Assembly (NCBI GenBank): GCA_051251645.1
Contig: JBPOEY010000001.1
Coordinates: 1,470,634 to 1,534,633 of the forward strand
Source: Litorimonas sp051251645
Lineage (GTDB): Bacteria > Pseudomonadota > Alphaproteobacteria > Caulobacterales > Maricaulaceae
Direction of reading: 5' to 3'
DNA length: 64,000 nt
A model generated the notes under the pieces. The model searched no databases. It was not told the origin of the DNA and saw nothing but the letters and a program-made list of their open reading frames with translations. Positions 41,441 to 50,466 of the stretch are shown piece after piece (position 1 is the stretch's first letter; every line of letters begins with the position of its first letter). A program made the position numbers and the translations under genes.

Positions 41441-43132
41441 ATGACTAAATTGAAAACCAGCCTGCTCGCATGTGCAGCCATCGGCGCGGTTAGCCTGCCC
41501 GTTCTGGCTAACCACGGCCCGGGCCATGGTTTGCGTGGTATGTTTCAGTCCTCAGGATATAGTCACGGGCAATATCTACCAGCGCAAAGTTGGCAGCATC
41601 AACGCCTGCAGAGCCAATATCTGCGTGCTCATTCCGGCCAATATGTGGCGTCAAATGTTCAATATGCGCAACCAGCCTACGCTCAGCCGACGTATAATCA
41701 ACCCAGCTATGGCCAACCGTCTTATACGCAGGCCCGACCGGTGAATTTCGGCCTGCGCGGTTACAGCAATCCGAACGCCGTCCATCACTCCCCCGCTGCC
41801 GCGCAAGCCTTCTTACGCGACCGCAATGCGCGTCTTGGCGGCGTGAATGTCCGCACCTCGGTCGAAAACAGCCGCGATATGCTTGATTTTCAAGAAAATA
41901 CGACAGGCAAGACGCTGACGCTCCTGTCGAACCGTGCGTCTGGCGTGTTGCAACCCAACTCGCTCTATCTCGGCGGTCATTTGCAGGGGGCTTTCATGTA
42001 TCAGAAGACCGATGCACCGGGTCAGTTCCCACTCCTATCGCGCTTCCCGTTCTTTTCGAACCGCACGGATCAGGAAGCGGGCGTCTTTGCCATTAATAAT
42101 GCCGCCTTGACCTTCACCAGCACCTTTGGCGACTGGACAACACTGCATCTACAACCCGAATATTCTGAGACAGAATTTGCGGGCGATCAGGACGAATTTC
42201 AATTGCGCAAAGCCTTTGTTGTCTTCGGTAATTTACAGCGCTCGCCCTTCTATGCTGCCTTCGGTCGCAAGACGATCGATTTTGGTAATTTCGACAGCTA
42301 TAACGCCTTCACTCAAAATGAGGGACAGCATTTCTTCTGGGCTGTTTCGGATCAACCTGTTGCGGAATTGGGCTTCTATCGCAATGGTTTCAAAGTGACG
42401 GCATCGGCCTTATCCGGCGGACGCCAACTGCGGGTCGCGCTCGCCGATGAAGATAATAATATCGCTAATTACGCGGTCTCGGCTGAGAAGGAATTCCTGC
42501 TAGGCAATCAAAGCGCGGTCACCCTGGGCGGGGGTTATCTCCATGATACGATTTATCGCGATAACTTTACGGCACACACCTTCCAAGACCGCCAAACCGG
42601 AACGCCTCCGGCCAACTTCATCAGCTATCGCAACAGCGCCGTAAATGGCTTTGCCGAATATAATAGCCCGTTCCTCGATGCGATGGTCGAATATACAACG
42701 ACATTAGAACCCTGGGGCGCGGCCATTCCGCAATCGATCGACGGCACACCCTTGCCCCAATTTCTGATCGACCCGACGGGTTCGACAACAGATATCAATA
42801 ACATCAACTTTGATGAAAACCTCTCCACCCTTGTCGCGCAGGTTCGGCTCAAACCCTACGTCAATGGCCGTCAAATGGCGATCGCGGCGTCCGGGTCATG
42901 GGGCAATATCAGTGATGATACGGGCAATGTCGGCCTGTTTGGCCAACCGACAAGCTTCGAGAAAAATCAGCAGCATGCTCTCAGTGTCGAATATCCAATG
43001 AGTGACTTCCTCGATGTCGGTGTCGAATATGTCTATAATAAAGGCTTCATCCCCTTCGTCGCCCCGCAACAGGTCTCAAATGATCAGACCCAAGCGCACG
43101 CCATCAATGCAGGCTTTAAGGTCCGCTTCTAA
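41441..43132 (+). CDS. LbtU-like outer-membrane porin with Y/Q/P-rich segment
   Basis: The protein (563 aa) begins with a signal peptide cleaved after about VLA (residue 23). Residues 35-100 are rich in His/Gln/Tyr/Pro with tandem YxQP units (YAQPTYNQPSYGQPSY). The rest (from about 130) looks like a beta-barrel, with LGGHLQGAFM, LRKAFVVFGNLQRSPFYAAFGRKTIDFG and DVGVEYVYNKG, and ends in KVRF, the C-terminal phenylalanine typical of outer-membrane proteins. It resembles the LbtU siderophore porin family (DUF3573). The Y/Q/P segment is not part of that family. ATG 41441 is favoured over an overlapping GTG. Substrate unknown. Confidence 0.7.
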   Translation: MTKLKTSLLACAAIGAVSLPVLANHGPGHGLRGMFQSSGYSHGQYLPAQSWQHQRLQSQYLRAHSGQYVASNVQYAQPAYAQPTYNQPSYGQPSYTQARPVNFGLRGYSNPNAVHHSPAAAQAFLRDRNARLGGVNVRTSVENSRDMLDFQENTTGKTLTLLSNRASGVLQPNSLYLGGHLQGAFMYQKTDAPGQFPLLSRFPFFSNRTDQEAGVFAINNAALTFTSTFGDWTTLHLQPEYSETEFAGDQDEFQLRKAFVVFGNLQRSPFYAAFGRKTIDFGNFDSYNAFTQNEGQHFFWAVSDQPVAELGFYRNGFKVTASALSGGRQLRVALADEDNNIANYAVSAEKEFLLGNQSAVTLGGGYLHDTIYRDNFTAHTFQDRQTGTPPANFISYRNSAVNGFAEYNSPFLDAMVEYTTTLEPWGAAIPQSIDGTPLPQFLIDPTGSTTDINNINFDENLSTLVAQVRLKPYVNGRQMAIAASGSWGNISDDTGNVGLFGQPTSFEKNQQHALSVEYPMSDFLDVGVEYVYNKGFIPFVAPQQVSNDQTQAHAINAGFKVRF

Positions 43133-43158
43133 AGCCAGCACATATCCGGATTAGATAG

Positions 43159-43190
43159 AACCGCCGTGTCCCTTGGGGTGCGGCGGTTTT
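43159..43190 (+). terminator. Intrinsic terminator after the porin gene
   Basis: AACCGCCG...CGGCGGTT (43159-43166 and 43181-43188) forms an 8-bp stem, with an inner CCC/GGG pairing, and is followed by TTTG. It lies 27 bp after the stop codon and before xthA. Confidence 0.85.
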
Positions 43191-43283
43191 TGCGTTTTAG
43201 AAGCTCAACTGTCCCTGCGCTCTTTAGCGCCCAAAGCCCGTCAGCGCTTGACAGAGGCCCCCAAAGTCTCGACTCGCACGGTT

Positions 43284-44078
43284 ATGAAAATAGCCTCTTG
43301 GAACATCAATTCAGTCAAAGCGCGCATGCCGAACCTCACGGCATGGCTCAAAAGCGCACAACCGGATGTGTTGTGTTTGCAAGAGATCAAGACCGTCGAT
43401 GAGGGTTTCCCGCGCATGGAAATCGAAGCCCTCGGCTACCATTGCAGCGTCCACGGACAGAAAAGCTATAATGGCGTGGCGATCCTAAGCCGTGTGACGC
43501 CCGAAGAAGTCCGCATTGGACTGCCGGGCGATGAAAACGATGAACAGGCGCGTTATATTGAGGTCGTCCTACCCGCCAAATCCGGTGTCGTGCGCGTTGG
43601 CGGGATTTACCTACCGAATGGCAACCCCGTCGGGGAAAACGCTGATAGCGAAAAATATCGCTATAAGCTGGATTGGATGGCACGCCTCAAAGACCATGCC
43701 GAAGCGCTGCTGAAATTCGAGGAACCGCTGATCCTCGCGGGCGATTATAATGTCATTCCGCGGCCGGGCGATTGCCATGACCCGAAAGGTTGGGAGGGCG
43801 ACGCCCTCTACCGACCTGAAACGGCCGCCGCCTTCCGCGCCATCAAAAATCTCGGCCTCTATGATGCGTTTGAGACCCTCGACGGCCGCGACGGGCAATA
43901 TTCATTTTGGGATTATCAGGGCGGCGCGTGGCAAAATAACCTCGGCATCCGCATCGATCATCTATTATGCAGCGGCCAAGCCATGGACCGGCTGGTGGAT
44001 GTGACGATTGATAAGTTCGTCCGCGAGGGGGAGCGCCCGAGCGACCATGTGCCAATTATTGGGCGGTTTGAGTTTTAG
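43284..44078 (+). CDS. xthA: Exodeoxyribonuclease III XthA
   Basis: XthA is an AP endonuclease/3'-exonuclease for base-excision repair. The 264-aa protein (from ATG 43284) has the EEP-family active site: NxNSV in ASWNINSVKARM, CLQEIK (metal-binding Glu), the motif YNGVAILSR, LILAGDYNV, the RIDHLLCS segment and the terminal SDHVPIIGRF with catalytic His. An in-frame start at 43173 runs through the terminator region and is unlikely. It stands alone after the terminator. Confidence 0.96.
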   Translation: MKIASWNINSVKARMPNLTAWLKSAQPDVLCLQEIKTVDEGFPRMEIEALGYHCSVHGQKSYNGVAILSRVTPEEVRIGLPGDENDEQARYIEVVLPAKSGVVRVGGIYLPNGNPVGENADSEKYRYKLDWMARLKDHAEALLKFEEPLILAGDYNVIPRPGDCHDPKGWEGDALYRPETAAAFRAIKNLGLYDAFETLDGRDGQYSFWDYQGGAWQNNLGIRIDHLLCSGQAMDRLVDVTIDKFVREGERPSDHVPIIGRFEF

Positions 44079-44185
44079 GTATAGTGCCCACGAGGGACAA
44101 CCATTTCTAGGGCGTCGCCTTCAACTCCAGAAATTACGCAGCATCCATCTGCGAGCCATCCCGACAAAACCATAAGATTAGGCGT

Positions 44186-44695
44186 TTAGTCTAGAAGACA
44201 CTCAATAAGCCAACATGGACGTGTGTTTCGAACCCATAAATTTATGACCGGAATGTCGTTCGAACCTGTTTGTAGTTTTTCAAGCGTAACATCCAAGCAA
44301 ACCGAATCCTGCCGTTGGGCCAGTGGCGGCTTGACCACTTGACCCCCAAAACTGTTGTTGACAGTTATCCAGTTCGGCGCCTGTTTGAATGATATTATAT
44401 GACTATCGAAAATTGCCCCACCGCAAATTCTCTCCTCAACACGTAAATCAAAGGCGGCTGTTTCCCGTTTGGAGGGCTCATCCTGGACGGGTGAAATTCC
44501 ATATCGGGTTATACCGCGCCGGGATCGTTCGACTTCCAATGTCAGCGTGTCGCCAATCTGTTGAAAGTCCAACGCGCGATGCGTGTTGGACCCTGCATAA
44601 AATTGCCGTCCCCACAAGCCAATAGACTTGGCCACAACGTAAAAAGACAATAAAATTACGACGAACAAAACCCGTTTGATAATTGTTCGTCGCAT
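44186..44695 (-). CDS. Hypothetical membrane-anchored protein
   Basis: The 169-aa product has one N-terminal transmembrane helix (about 8-26, RVLFVVILLSFYVVAKSIGLW) that probably anchors it in the inner membrane, followed by a polar periplasmic region containing four cysteines (ICGG, SVCLD, RPCWLIECLLD). Its last residues form CLLD. No family is recognised. It lies between convergent xthA and the rpoD end. A role cannot be inferred. Confidence 0.55.
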   Translation of the reverse strand: MRRTIIKRVLFVVILLSFYVVAKSIGLWGRQFYAGSNTHRALDFQQIGDTLTLEVERSRRGITRYGISPVQDEPSKRETAAFDLRVEERICGGAIFDSHIISFKQAPNWITVNNSFGGQVVKPPLAQRQDSVCLDVTLEKLQTGSNDIPVINLWVRNTRPCWLIECLLD

Positions 44696-44714
44696 TCATA
44701 TCGCCTTTTAAAAC

Positions 44715-46718
44715 CTACTGATCCAAGAAGCTCCGCAGCTTACGGCTTCGGCTCGGATGCTTGAGCTTCCGCAGCGCTTTGGCTTCAATTTGGCGAATAC
44801 GCTCGCGCGTCACACTGAACTGTTGACCGACTTCTTCGAGTGTGTGGTCGGTGTTCATGCCGATCCCGAAACGCATCCGCAGAACACGTTCTTCGCGCGG
44901 GGTGAGCGAGGCGAGCACGCGGGTGGTCGTTTCGCGCAGGTTCGATTGGATCGCGCTGTCGATCGGGAGGATCGCATTGCTATCCTCGATGAAATCGCCC
45001 AGTTGGCTGTCTTCTTCGTCGCCGATTGGCGTCTCCAAAGAAATCGGCTCTTTCGCGATCTTCATCACCTTACGGACTTTGTCCAAAGGCATGGAGAGCT
45101 TCGCCGCCAATTCTTCCGGCGTCGGTTCACGGCCAATTTCATGCAGGATCTGACGGCTCGTACGGACGATTTTGTTGATCGTCTCGATCATATGAACCGG
45201 AATACGGATCGTGCGGGCTTGATCCGCGATCGAGCGCGTAATCGCCTGACGGATCCACCATGTCGCATAGGTCGAGAATTTATAACCGCGACGATATTCA
45301 AACTTATCGACCGCTTTCATTAGGCCGATATTGCCTTCTTGAATCAGGTCGAGGAATTGCAGACCGCGGTTGGTGTATTTCTTGGCAATCGAAATCACGA
45401 GACGCAGGTTGGCTTCAACCATTTCCTTTTTGGCCTGACGCGCTTCGCGCTGGCCTTTCTGGACAGTCTGAACAATGCGGCGGAATTCGTCGACTGGAAC
45501 GCCTGTTTCTTTCGCCATTTCCGCGATTTCGGTACGGATTTTTTCAATCGTAATCGCTTCACGGTCGATGAAGCGGTCCCATGCAACCGACGCCCCGCGC
45601 ATGTCATTGAGCCAGTTCGGGTTCAATTCTGAACCGAGATAGGCGGCGAGGAACTCTTGGCGTGGCACGCCATTCCCATCGGCCAAACGCATCAACTTGC
45701 CTTCAAGGCTGATGAAACGTTTATTGATGTGGAAGAGCTGTTCGACCAACGCTTCGATCCGGGCATTATTGAGCTGCAGTCCTTTGATCTCTTCAACGAT
45801 CCGGTCTGAGATTTCTTCATACTCATCGCGCTGCGGCGTGCGGAGCTTTTTGCCTTTCAGGCGCGCCGTAATAATCATCTGTTGCAGTTTTTGGAAGCGC
45901 GCAAAGTCTTCCGAAATCCGGTCGAGCTTCTCCATGATCTGTTCACGCAGGGCCGCTTCCATCATGGCCATGGAGAGGTTGGTTTTATCCTCTTCCTCGT
46001 CCTCGTCATCTTCCACTGGCTTTTCGCCCGGGGCATAGTTCCGCTCTGGCAGCTTGAGCTTGCGCTCCTCGGCCAAGCTCGGCAAATCGCCTTCTTCCTT
46101 CTCCAACTCGCCTTTTTCGATTTTCTCACGGCGCACAGCGAGGTGAGAGCGATCTTCCTGCACATTACCGATGGAGCGATTATACGTGCCGTCCAGATCA
46201 ATGATATCACGCAGCAAAATGGCGCCTTCAGCCAATTCTTCGCGCCAAATCATCATCGCCTCAAAGGTTAGCGCGCTTTCGCACAGCCCTTTGATCATCG
46301 TGTTGCGGCCCGCTTCGATCCGCTTGGCAATGGCAATTTCGCCTTCGCGTGAAAGCAGTTCGACCACGCCCATTTCGCGCAAATACATGCGCACCGGGTC
46401 ATCCGTGCGGTCGAGCTCTTCTTTGGAGTTCCCACCTTTGACGGCCGTGGTCTGGTTGCGCGCGAGTGTTTTAGGACCGAGGGTTTCCTCGTCCTTCTCT
46501 TCGTGGACAGAAATGCCCATCTCAGAGAGGGTCGCGAGCACGACTTCAATTTCTTCGGCAGAAATACCATTGATATCGAGGTGCGAATTAAGCTCCTCGG
46601 TCGTCAGCAGGCCTGATTTCTTGGCCTTGGTAATCATCCGCTTGACGTCAATATTATTGAAATCAAGGCGGCTCTTCGTCTGCACGCTTAACTCTGTTTT
46701 GGAATCGGCCTCAGCCAT
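44715..46718 (-). CDS. rpoD: RNA polymerase primary sigma factor RpoD
   Basis: RpoD is the housekeeping sigma-70 factor. The 667-aa protein has the N-terminal region 1.1 (DVKRMITKAKKSGLLTTEELNSHL), an acidic non-conserved insertion (EDDEDEEEDKTN), and regions 2-4: region 2.4/3.0 with GLQFLDLIQEGNIGLMKAVDKFEYRRGYKFSTYATWWIRQAITRS (given by position near 430-475), and region 4.2 with the helix-turn-helix EEVGQQFSVTRERIRQIEAKAL. ATG 46718 has AGGAG 10 nt upstream. The gene follows dnaG by 101 bp in the dnaG-rpoD order of the macromolecular synthesis operon. Confidence 0.96.
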   Translation of the reverse strand: MAEADSKTELSVQTKSRLDFNNIDVKRMITKAKKSGLLTTEELNSHLDINGISAEEIEVVLATLSEMGISVHEEKDEETLGPKTLARNQTTAVKGGNSKEELDRTDDPVRMYLREMGVVELLSREGEIAIAKRIEAGRNTMIKGLCESALTFEAMMIWREELAEGAILLRDIIDLDGTYNRSIGNVQEDRSHLAVRREKIEKGELEKEEGDLPSLAEERKLKLPERNYAPGEKPVEDDEDEEEDKTNLSMAMMEAALREQIMEKLDRISEDFARFQKLQQMIITARLKGKKLRTPQRDEYEEISDRIVEEIKGLQLNNARIEALVEQLFHINKRFISLEGKLMRLADGNGVPRQEFLAAYLGSELNPNWLNDMRGASVAWDRFIDREAITIEKIRTEIAEMAKETGVPVDEFRRIVQTVQKGQREARQAKKEMVEANLRLVISIAKKYTNRGLQFLDLIQEGNIGLMKAVDKFEYRRGYKFSTYATWWIRQAITRSIADQARTIRIPVHMIETINKIVRTSRQILHEIGREPTPEELAAKLSMPLDKVRKVMKIAKEPISLETPIGDEEDSQLGDFIEDSNAILPIDSAIQSNLRETTTRVLASLTPREERVLRMRFGIGMNTDHTLEEVGQQFSVTRERIRQIEAKALRKLKHPSRSRKLRSFLDQ

Positions 46719-46819
46719 GTGTGTCCGTCTCCTTTGGGTGCCTGGCAATTTACCGCCCGGCCCGCTCAAACTGAAAGAGCCCTCATATCCAAACGACGGA
46801 CATCAGGGCCTTAAACTGG

Positions 46820-48631
46820 TTACTCGCGAGCCCGTGTCTGAGCCCGCATGAGGCGATGCATCGCCTCAGCATTATCTTTGCGGATCGTCTCGGCCATTCG
46901 CGACCGCGCATCGGGGGAGCCTGCGTCTGTTCGGGCGTGGTCCATATAGGTGCCGGCTTCTTCTATCCAGATAGCCGCGCGATCGCCGTTTTCCGCATCT
47001 GCGCCACCCAGAGCGGCCGTGATTAACGACCGCCGGGACAGGATAGCGCGTAACTCCTCCTCTAATCCATCTTGCGACATATGGGCATGCAACCCCGTGA
47101 TATCAACAGCTTTCGTCTGCCTCCAGTAGCGCAGAATCGATCTTTGTGCCGCGACGTGTGCTGGATCGGCAAATTCGAGACCAAAGAACGTCTCATCGAC
47201 GTCCTCGAGCAGATCAGGAAACAAAATTATCCCCCCAATCAACGTCTGCGCTTGCCGCATATTATTGGCGAGTTTGGCGGCGCCAGCGGCAACGACCTTT
47301 TTATCCGCCTTCTTTTCACGCGGTTTCGAGCGATTCGGTATCCAAACCCGGCCAAATTGCTTATCGAACCGGCCCAACAGGCTGGCCTCATAGAGCTCAC
47401 GGACGGTTGGGTCTTTGATTTCTCGGAGCGCGTCATACAGGCGAGATTTCAAACCAGCTTTGGCTTCCGGCGTATTGAGCGTTTCTTTCTCGACCTCGCG
47501 CCGCCACAACATATCCACCAGCGGCACACTGCGTTCCAGCAGCGCGGTAAAGGCTGGCGCGCCTTTGGCTTGGATAAGGTCATCCGGGTCCAGCCCGTCG
47601 GGCATAATTACAAACCGCAAGCTCTGCCCCGGCTTTAGCAGCGGCAGCGCCCGCTCAATCGACCGGTAAGCCGCGCGCAGCCCCGCCTTATCGCCATCAA
47701 AGCAGAGAAACCCATCCGGCCCTGCTCGCCACAGCAGCGCGAGTTGTTCTTCGGTCAGTGCGGTGCCTAGCGGTGCGACGGCATGGCGGAAGCCCGCGCG
47801 CGACAGGGCAATAACATCCATGTAGCCTTCAACCACAATGAGGCCCCGCGCCCCATTTTTCGGGTCGGCCAACGCCGCGCGGGCGCGGTGGTAATTGTAA
47901 AGCAACTGCCCCTTGGAGAAGAGCCGCGTTTCCGGTGAGTTGAGATATTTCGCCTTCGCGTCTTTTTCCATCGCCCGGCCACCAAACGCGACCAGCCGCC
48001 CGCGACTATCGTGGATCGGGAACATGATACGGTTGCGAAACCGGTCCCAGCTGCCCCGGCTCTTATCGTCTGGATCAACCAACAGGCCCGCATCAATCAG
48101 CTGTCGCTCGTCCGCGCCTTCGCGGATCAAATTATCCTTAAGCGACGAAAAACTATCCTCCGCAAACCCCATCCCGAAATATTGCGCAGCTGTCTTGCTC
48201 AGCCCGCGCGCTTTCAAATAGTCGCGCGCCGCCTCACCCGGAGCGCGGTAGAGCGTCTTTTCATAGTGATCCTGCGCGCGCTCCATCCAGCTGATCGCGG
48301 CTTTGCGTTCCTTGGCGCGCTCTTCGGCGTGGGGGTCTTGTCGCGGTAGCTCCATTCCCGCCATCTGTGCCAATTGCTCGACGGCTTCTGGAAAGCTCAG
48401 GCCTGTCACTTCCATTAGAAAGCTAATCGAGTCGCCGTGTTTGCCGGAGGAAAAGCAATGGTAGAAGCCCTTCTGATCATTAACGAAAAAGGACGGGGTT
48501 TTTTCATTGGTGAACGGTGACAGCCCCGCAAACTCGCGCCCCTGACGGCGCAATTTCACATGTTTGCCCACCACGTCCGAAGGCCGGACACGGGTTTTCA
48601 ACTCTTCAAGAAAGGCTTCGCCGAAACGCAC
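46820..48631 (-). CDS. dnaG: DNA primase DnaG
   Basis: DnaG synthesises RNA primers for Okazaki fragments. The 603-aa protein has the N-terminal zinc-ribbon-like region (about 35-70), a Toprim catalytic core (about 250-340; LIVVEGYMDVIALSRAGF and FDGDKAGLRAA carry the metal-binding acidic residues), and a C-terminal helicase-binding domain. In the zinc region the pattern is LSPFTNEKTPSF and YHCFSSGKHGD: three of the four normal zinc ligands (C, H and the second C of YHCFGCG) are replaced by S, T and S, leaving only the cysteine of YHCF. This loss is shared by many alphaproteobacterial primases. rpoD follows. Confidence 0.96.
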   Translation of the reverse strand: MRFGEAFLEELKTRVRPSDVVGKHVKLRRQGREFAGLSPFTNEKTPSFFVNDQKGFYHCFSSGKHGDSISFLMEVTGLSFPEAVEQLAQMAGMELPRQDPHAEERAKERKAAISWMERAQDHYEKTLYRAPGEAARDYLKARGLSKTAAQYFGMGFAEDSFSSLKDNLIREGADERQLIDAGLLVDPDDKSRGSWDRFRNRIMFPIHDSRGRLVAFGGRAMEKDAKAKYLNSPETRLFSKGQLLYNYHRARAALADPKNGARGLIVVEGYMDVIALSRAGFRHAVAPLGTALTEEQLALLWRAGPDGFLCFDGDKAGLRAAYRSIERALPLLKPGQSLRFVIMPDGLDPDDLIQAKGAPAFTALLERSVPLVDMLWRREVEKETLNTPEAKAGLKSRLYDALREIKDPTVRELYEASLLGRFDKQFGRVWIPNRSKPREKKADKKVVAAGAAKLANNMRQAQTLIGGIILFPDLLEDVDETFFGLEFADPAHVAAQRSILRYWRQTKAVDITGLHAHMSQDGLEEELRAILSRRSLITAALGGADAENGDRAAIWIEEAGTYMDHARTDAGSPDARSRMAETIRKDNAEAMHRLMRAQTRARE

Positions 48632-48689
48632 GGGACAATCCTAGAACGAATTTTGGGTGGGCGCGAGTCTACCGAACAGGTTTGGGTGT

Positions 48690-49595
48690 TTAGGCCGCAC
48701 TCGGAACTGGGAACCCGCCTGCACGGCTGACCATGCCGGGCAGCGGTTTGTCCATAACCTCGGACAGCCAATGCGCCGTCTCGATAACGGCGTTTAGATC
48801 ATAGCCCGTCTGAAAGCCCGCGCGTTCGAGCATATAAATCACGTCTTCTGCGGGCACATTCCCCGTCGCCTTCGGCGCGAATGGACAGCCGCCGATCCCG
48901 CCGATGGACACATCAATGGTTTTAACACCCGCTTGAATGGCCGCATGGACATTGGCGAGCCCCGTGTTGCGCGTATTATGAAAGTGCGCGCGCAGGGAAA
49001 TTTGCGGCAGCTCGCGCGCGACACGCTCAAACATGGCGCTGACCTGCCACGGGTTCGCGACGCCAATGGTGTCGGCCAAAGCCACCTCCGTCAGTCCGGC
49101 ATCGGCGAAACGGTGAACCATGCCGAGCACATCATCTTCGGATATTTCGCCTTCGAACGGACAGCCAAACGCTGTGGCGATAGTGACGTTGACCGCCCTT
49201 CCCGCCTGCCGCGTCTTCTCCGCCATCGCGCACGCCATTTCGACAGAGCTGTCGCGCGTCTGATTTTGGTTTTTCGTCGCGAAAATGTCGCTCGCGGCAG
49301 CCACGAGACCCAGCTCATGCACAGTCGTCTTCAGCGCGCGGTCCACACCGCGCTCATTCATAACAAGGCCAATATAGGTCACGTCCGTATCCAAAGGCAG
49401 ACCCGCAATGACCGCCTCAGCATCGGCCATTTGCGGGACGTATTTTGGATGGGCAAAACTCGCCACTTCAATCCGTTTTGCGCCCGCCGCAATGGCCCGA
49501 TCAATTAAAGCGAGCTTCTCTTCGGTTGAAAACAAGCGCGCTTCATTTTGGAGGCCGTCGCGGGCCGTAACGTCGAGAACTTCGATAGATGCCAT
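48690..49595 (-). CDS. Hydroxymethylglutaryl-CoA lyase
   Basis: HMG-CoA lyase splits HMG-CoA into acetoacetate and acetyl-CoA, the last step of leucine breakdown. The 301-aa TIM-barrel protein has EVLDVTARDGLQNE with the catalytic Asp-Arg near the N-terminus, the FGCPFEGEI segment, the metal-binding HFHNTRNTG motif and the conserved GGIGGCPFAP loop with its catalytic cysteine. ATG 49595 gives the typical MASIEVLDV start; ATG 49613 lacks a binding site. No other leucine-degradation genes are in the window. Confidence 0.94.
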   Translation of the reverse strand: MASIEVLDVTARDGLQNEARLFSTEEKLALIDRAIAAGAKRIEVASFAHPKYVPQMADAEAVIAGLPLDTDVTYIGLVMNERGVDRALKTTVHELGLVAAASDIFATKNQNQTRDSSVEMACAMAEKTRQAGRAVNVTIATAFGCPFEGEISEDDVLGMVHRFADAGLTEVALADTIGVANPWQVSAMFERVARELPQISLRAHFHNTRNTGLANVHAAIQAGVKTIDVSIGGIGGCPFAPKATGNVPAEDVIYMLERAGFQTGYDLNAVIETAHWLSEVMDKPLPGMVSRAGGFPVPSAA

Positions 49596-49630
49596 GTTTG
49601 ATGTCTTCAACATTTGGAGGGATTCGGGGA

Positions 49631-50371
49631 CTATATGGTCATACCGCCGTCAATATCGATCCCGGTCCCCGTGATATAACTGGATTCGTCAGAGGCCAAA
49701 AAGGCCGCAAGCGCCGCGACTTCTGTGCTTTTCCCGTACCGTCTCAGAGCGGTCATCCGCCGCATACCGTCCGCGAAATCACCATCCGCCGGGTTCATAT
49801 CTGTATCAATCGGACCGGGTTGAATCGCATTAACCCGTATCTTTCGATGCCCCAAATCCCGCGCCCAGCCCTTCACAAGACCCGTCACGGCCGCCTTGGA
49901 TGACCCGTAAATGGCAACTCCCGGCATCGGGAATGTGTGAGAATTGATGCTGCTAATCACGATAATCGACGCCCCATCATTTAAATGCGGGATCGCCGCA
50001 TGTGTGCCTGCATAAACGCCGTCCACATTCGTTTTATAGACCTCACGAAACGTGTCCAAGCCTGCCTCGGAAATCGGTGCCATACGCGCGATCCCGGCAT
50101 TGTGGACAAGGATATCAATCCCGCCAGCTTCGACCGCTTTATCGATATAGGCTTTGACAGACGATGGATCAGACGCATCCGCCTTCACCGCCACAGCGGA
50201 TCCCCCGTTTGCCTTAATGGCGGCCACCACCTCTTGGGCGGGGCCTTCGCTACTATTGTAGGTCAGCACCACATGCGCGCCATCAGCCGCGAGCCGTGTC
50301 GCAATCGCGGCACCAATCCCGCGCGATCCGCCGGTGACGATAGCAGTCTTATTTTTCAGATCATAGGTCAT
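49631..50371 (-). CDS. Short-chain dehydrogenase/reductase (FabG-like)
   Basis: The 246-aa Rossmann-fold protein has the NAD(P) motif TGGSRGIGAAIA (about 13-24), HNAGIARM, the catalytic Ser in VISSINSHT and YGSSKAAVTGLVKGWARDL with the YxxxK. It ends in the family-typical SSYITGTGIDIDGGMTI. It resembles 3-oxoacyl-ACP reductases, but the FabG-specific acyl-carrier partner genes are not nearby, so the substrate is unknown. It lies 35 bp upstream of the HMG-CoA lyase start on the same strand and may be co-transcribed. Confidence 0.9.
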   Translation of the reverse strand: MTYDLKNKTAIVTGGSRGIGAAIATRLAADGAHVVLTYNSSEGPAQEVVAAIKANGGSAVAVKADASDPSSVKAYIDKAVEAGGIDILVHNAGIARMAPISEAGLDTFREVYKTNVDGVYAGTHAAIPHLNDGASIIVISSINSHTFPMPGVAIYGSSKAAVTGLVKGWARDLGHRKIRVNAIQPGPIDTDMNPADGDFADGMRRMTALRRYGKSTEVAALAAFLASDESSYITGTGIDIDGGMTI

Positions 50372-50466
50372 GCGATTTCCTTGTGAACGGAATGCCTAGC
50401 ACAAAATTCGGAATTGGCGCTAGATTTGGAATTGTGAGCCGAGAGACGCGCTCCCGATATTCGTTT

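Noticed and set aside
44757..45323. Forward open frame of 188 codons within rpoD
   Set aside because: Antisense to conserved rpoD regions with no recognisable product.
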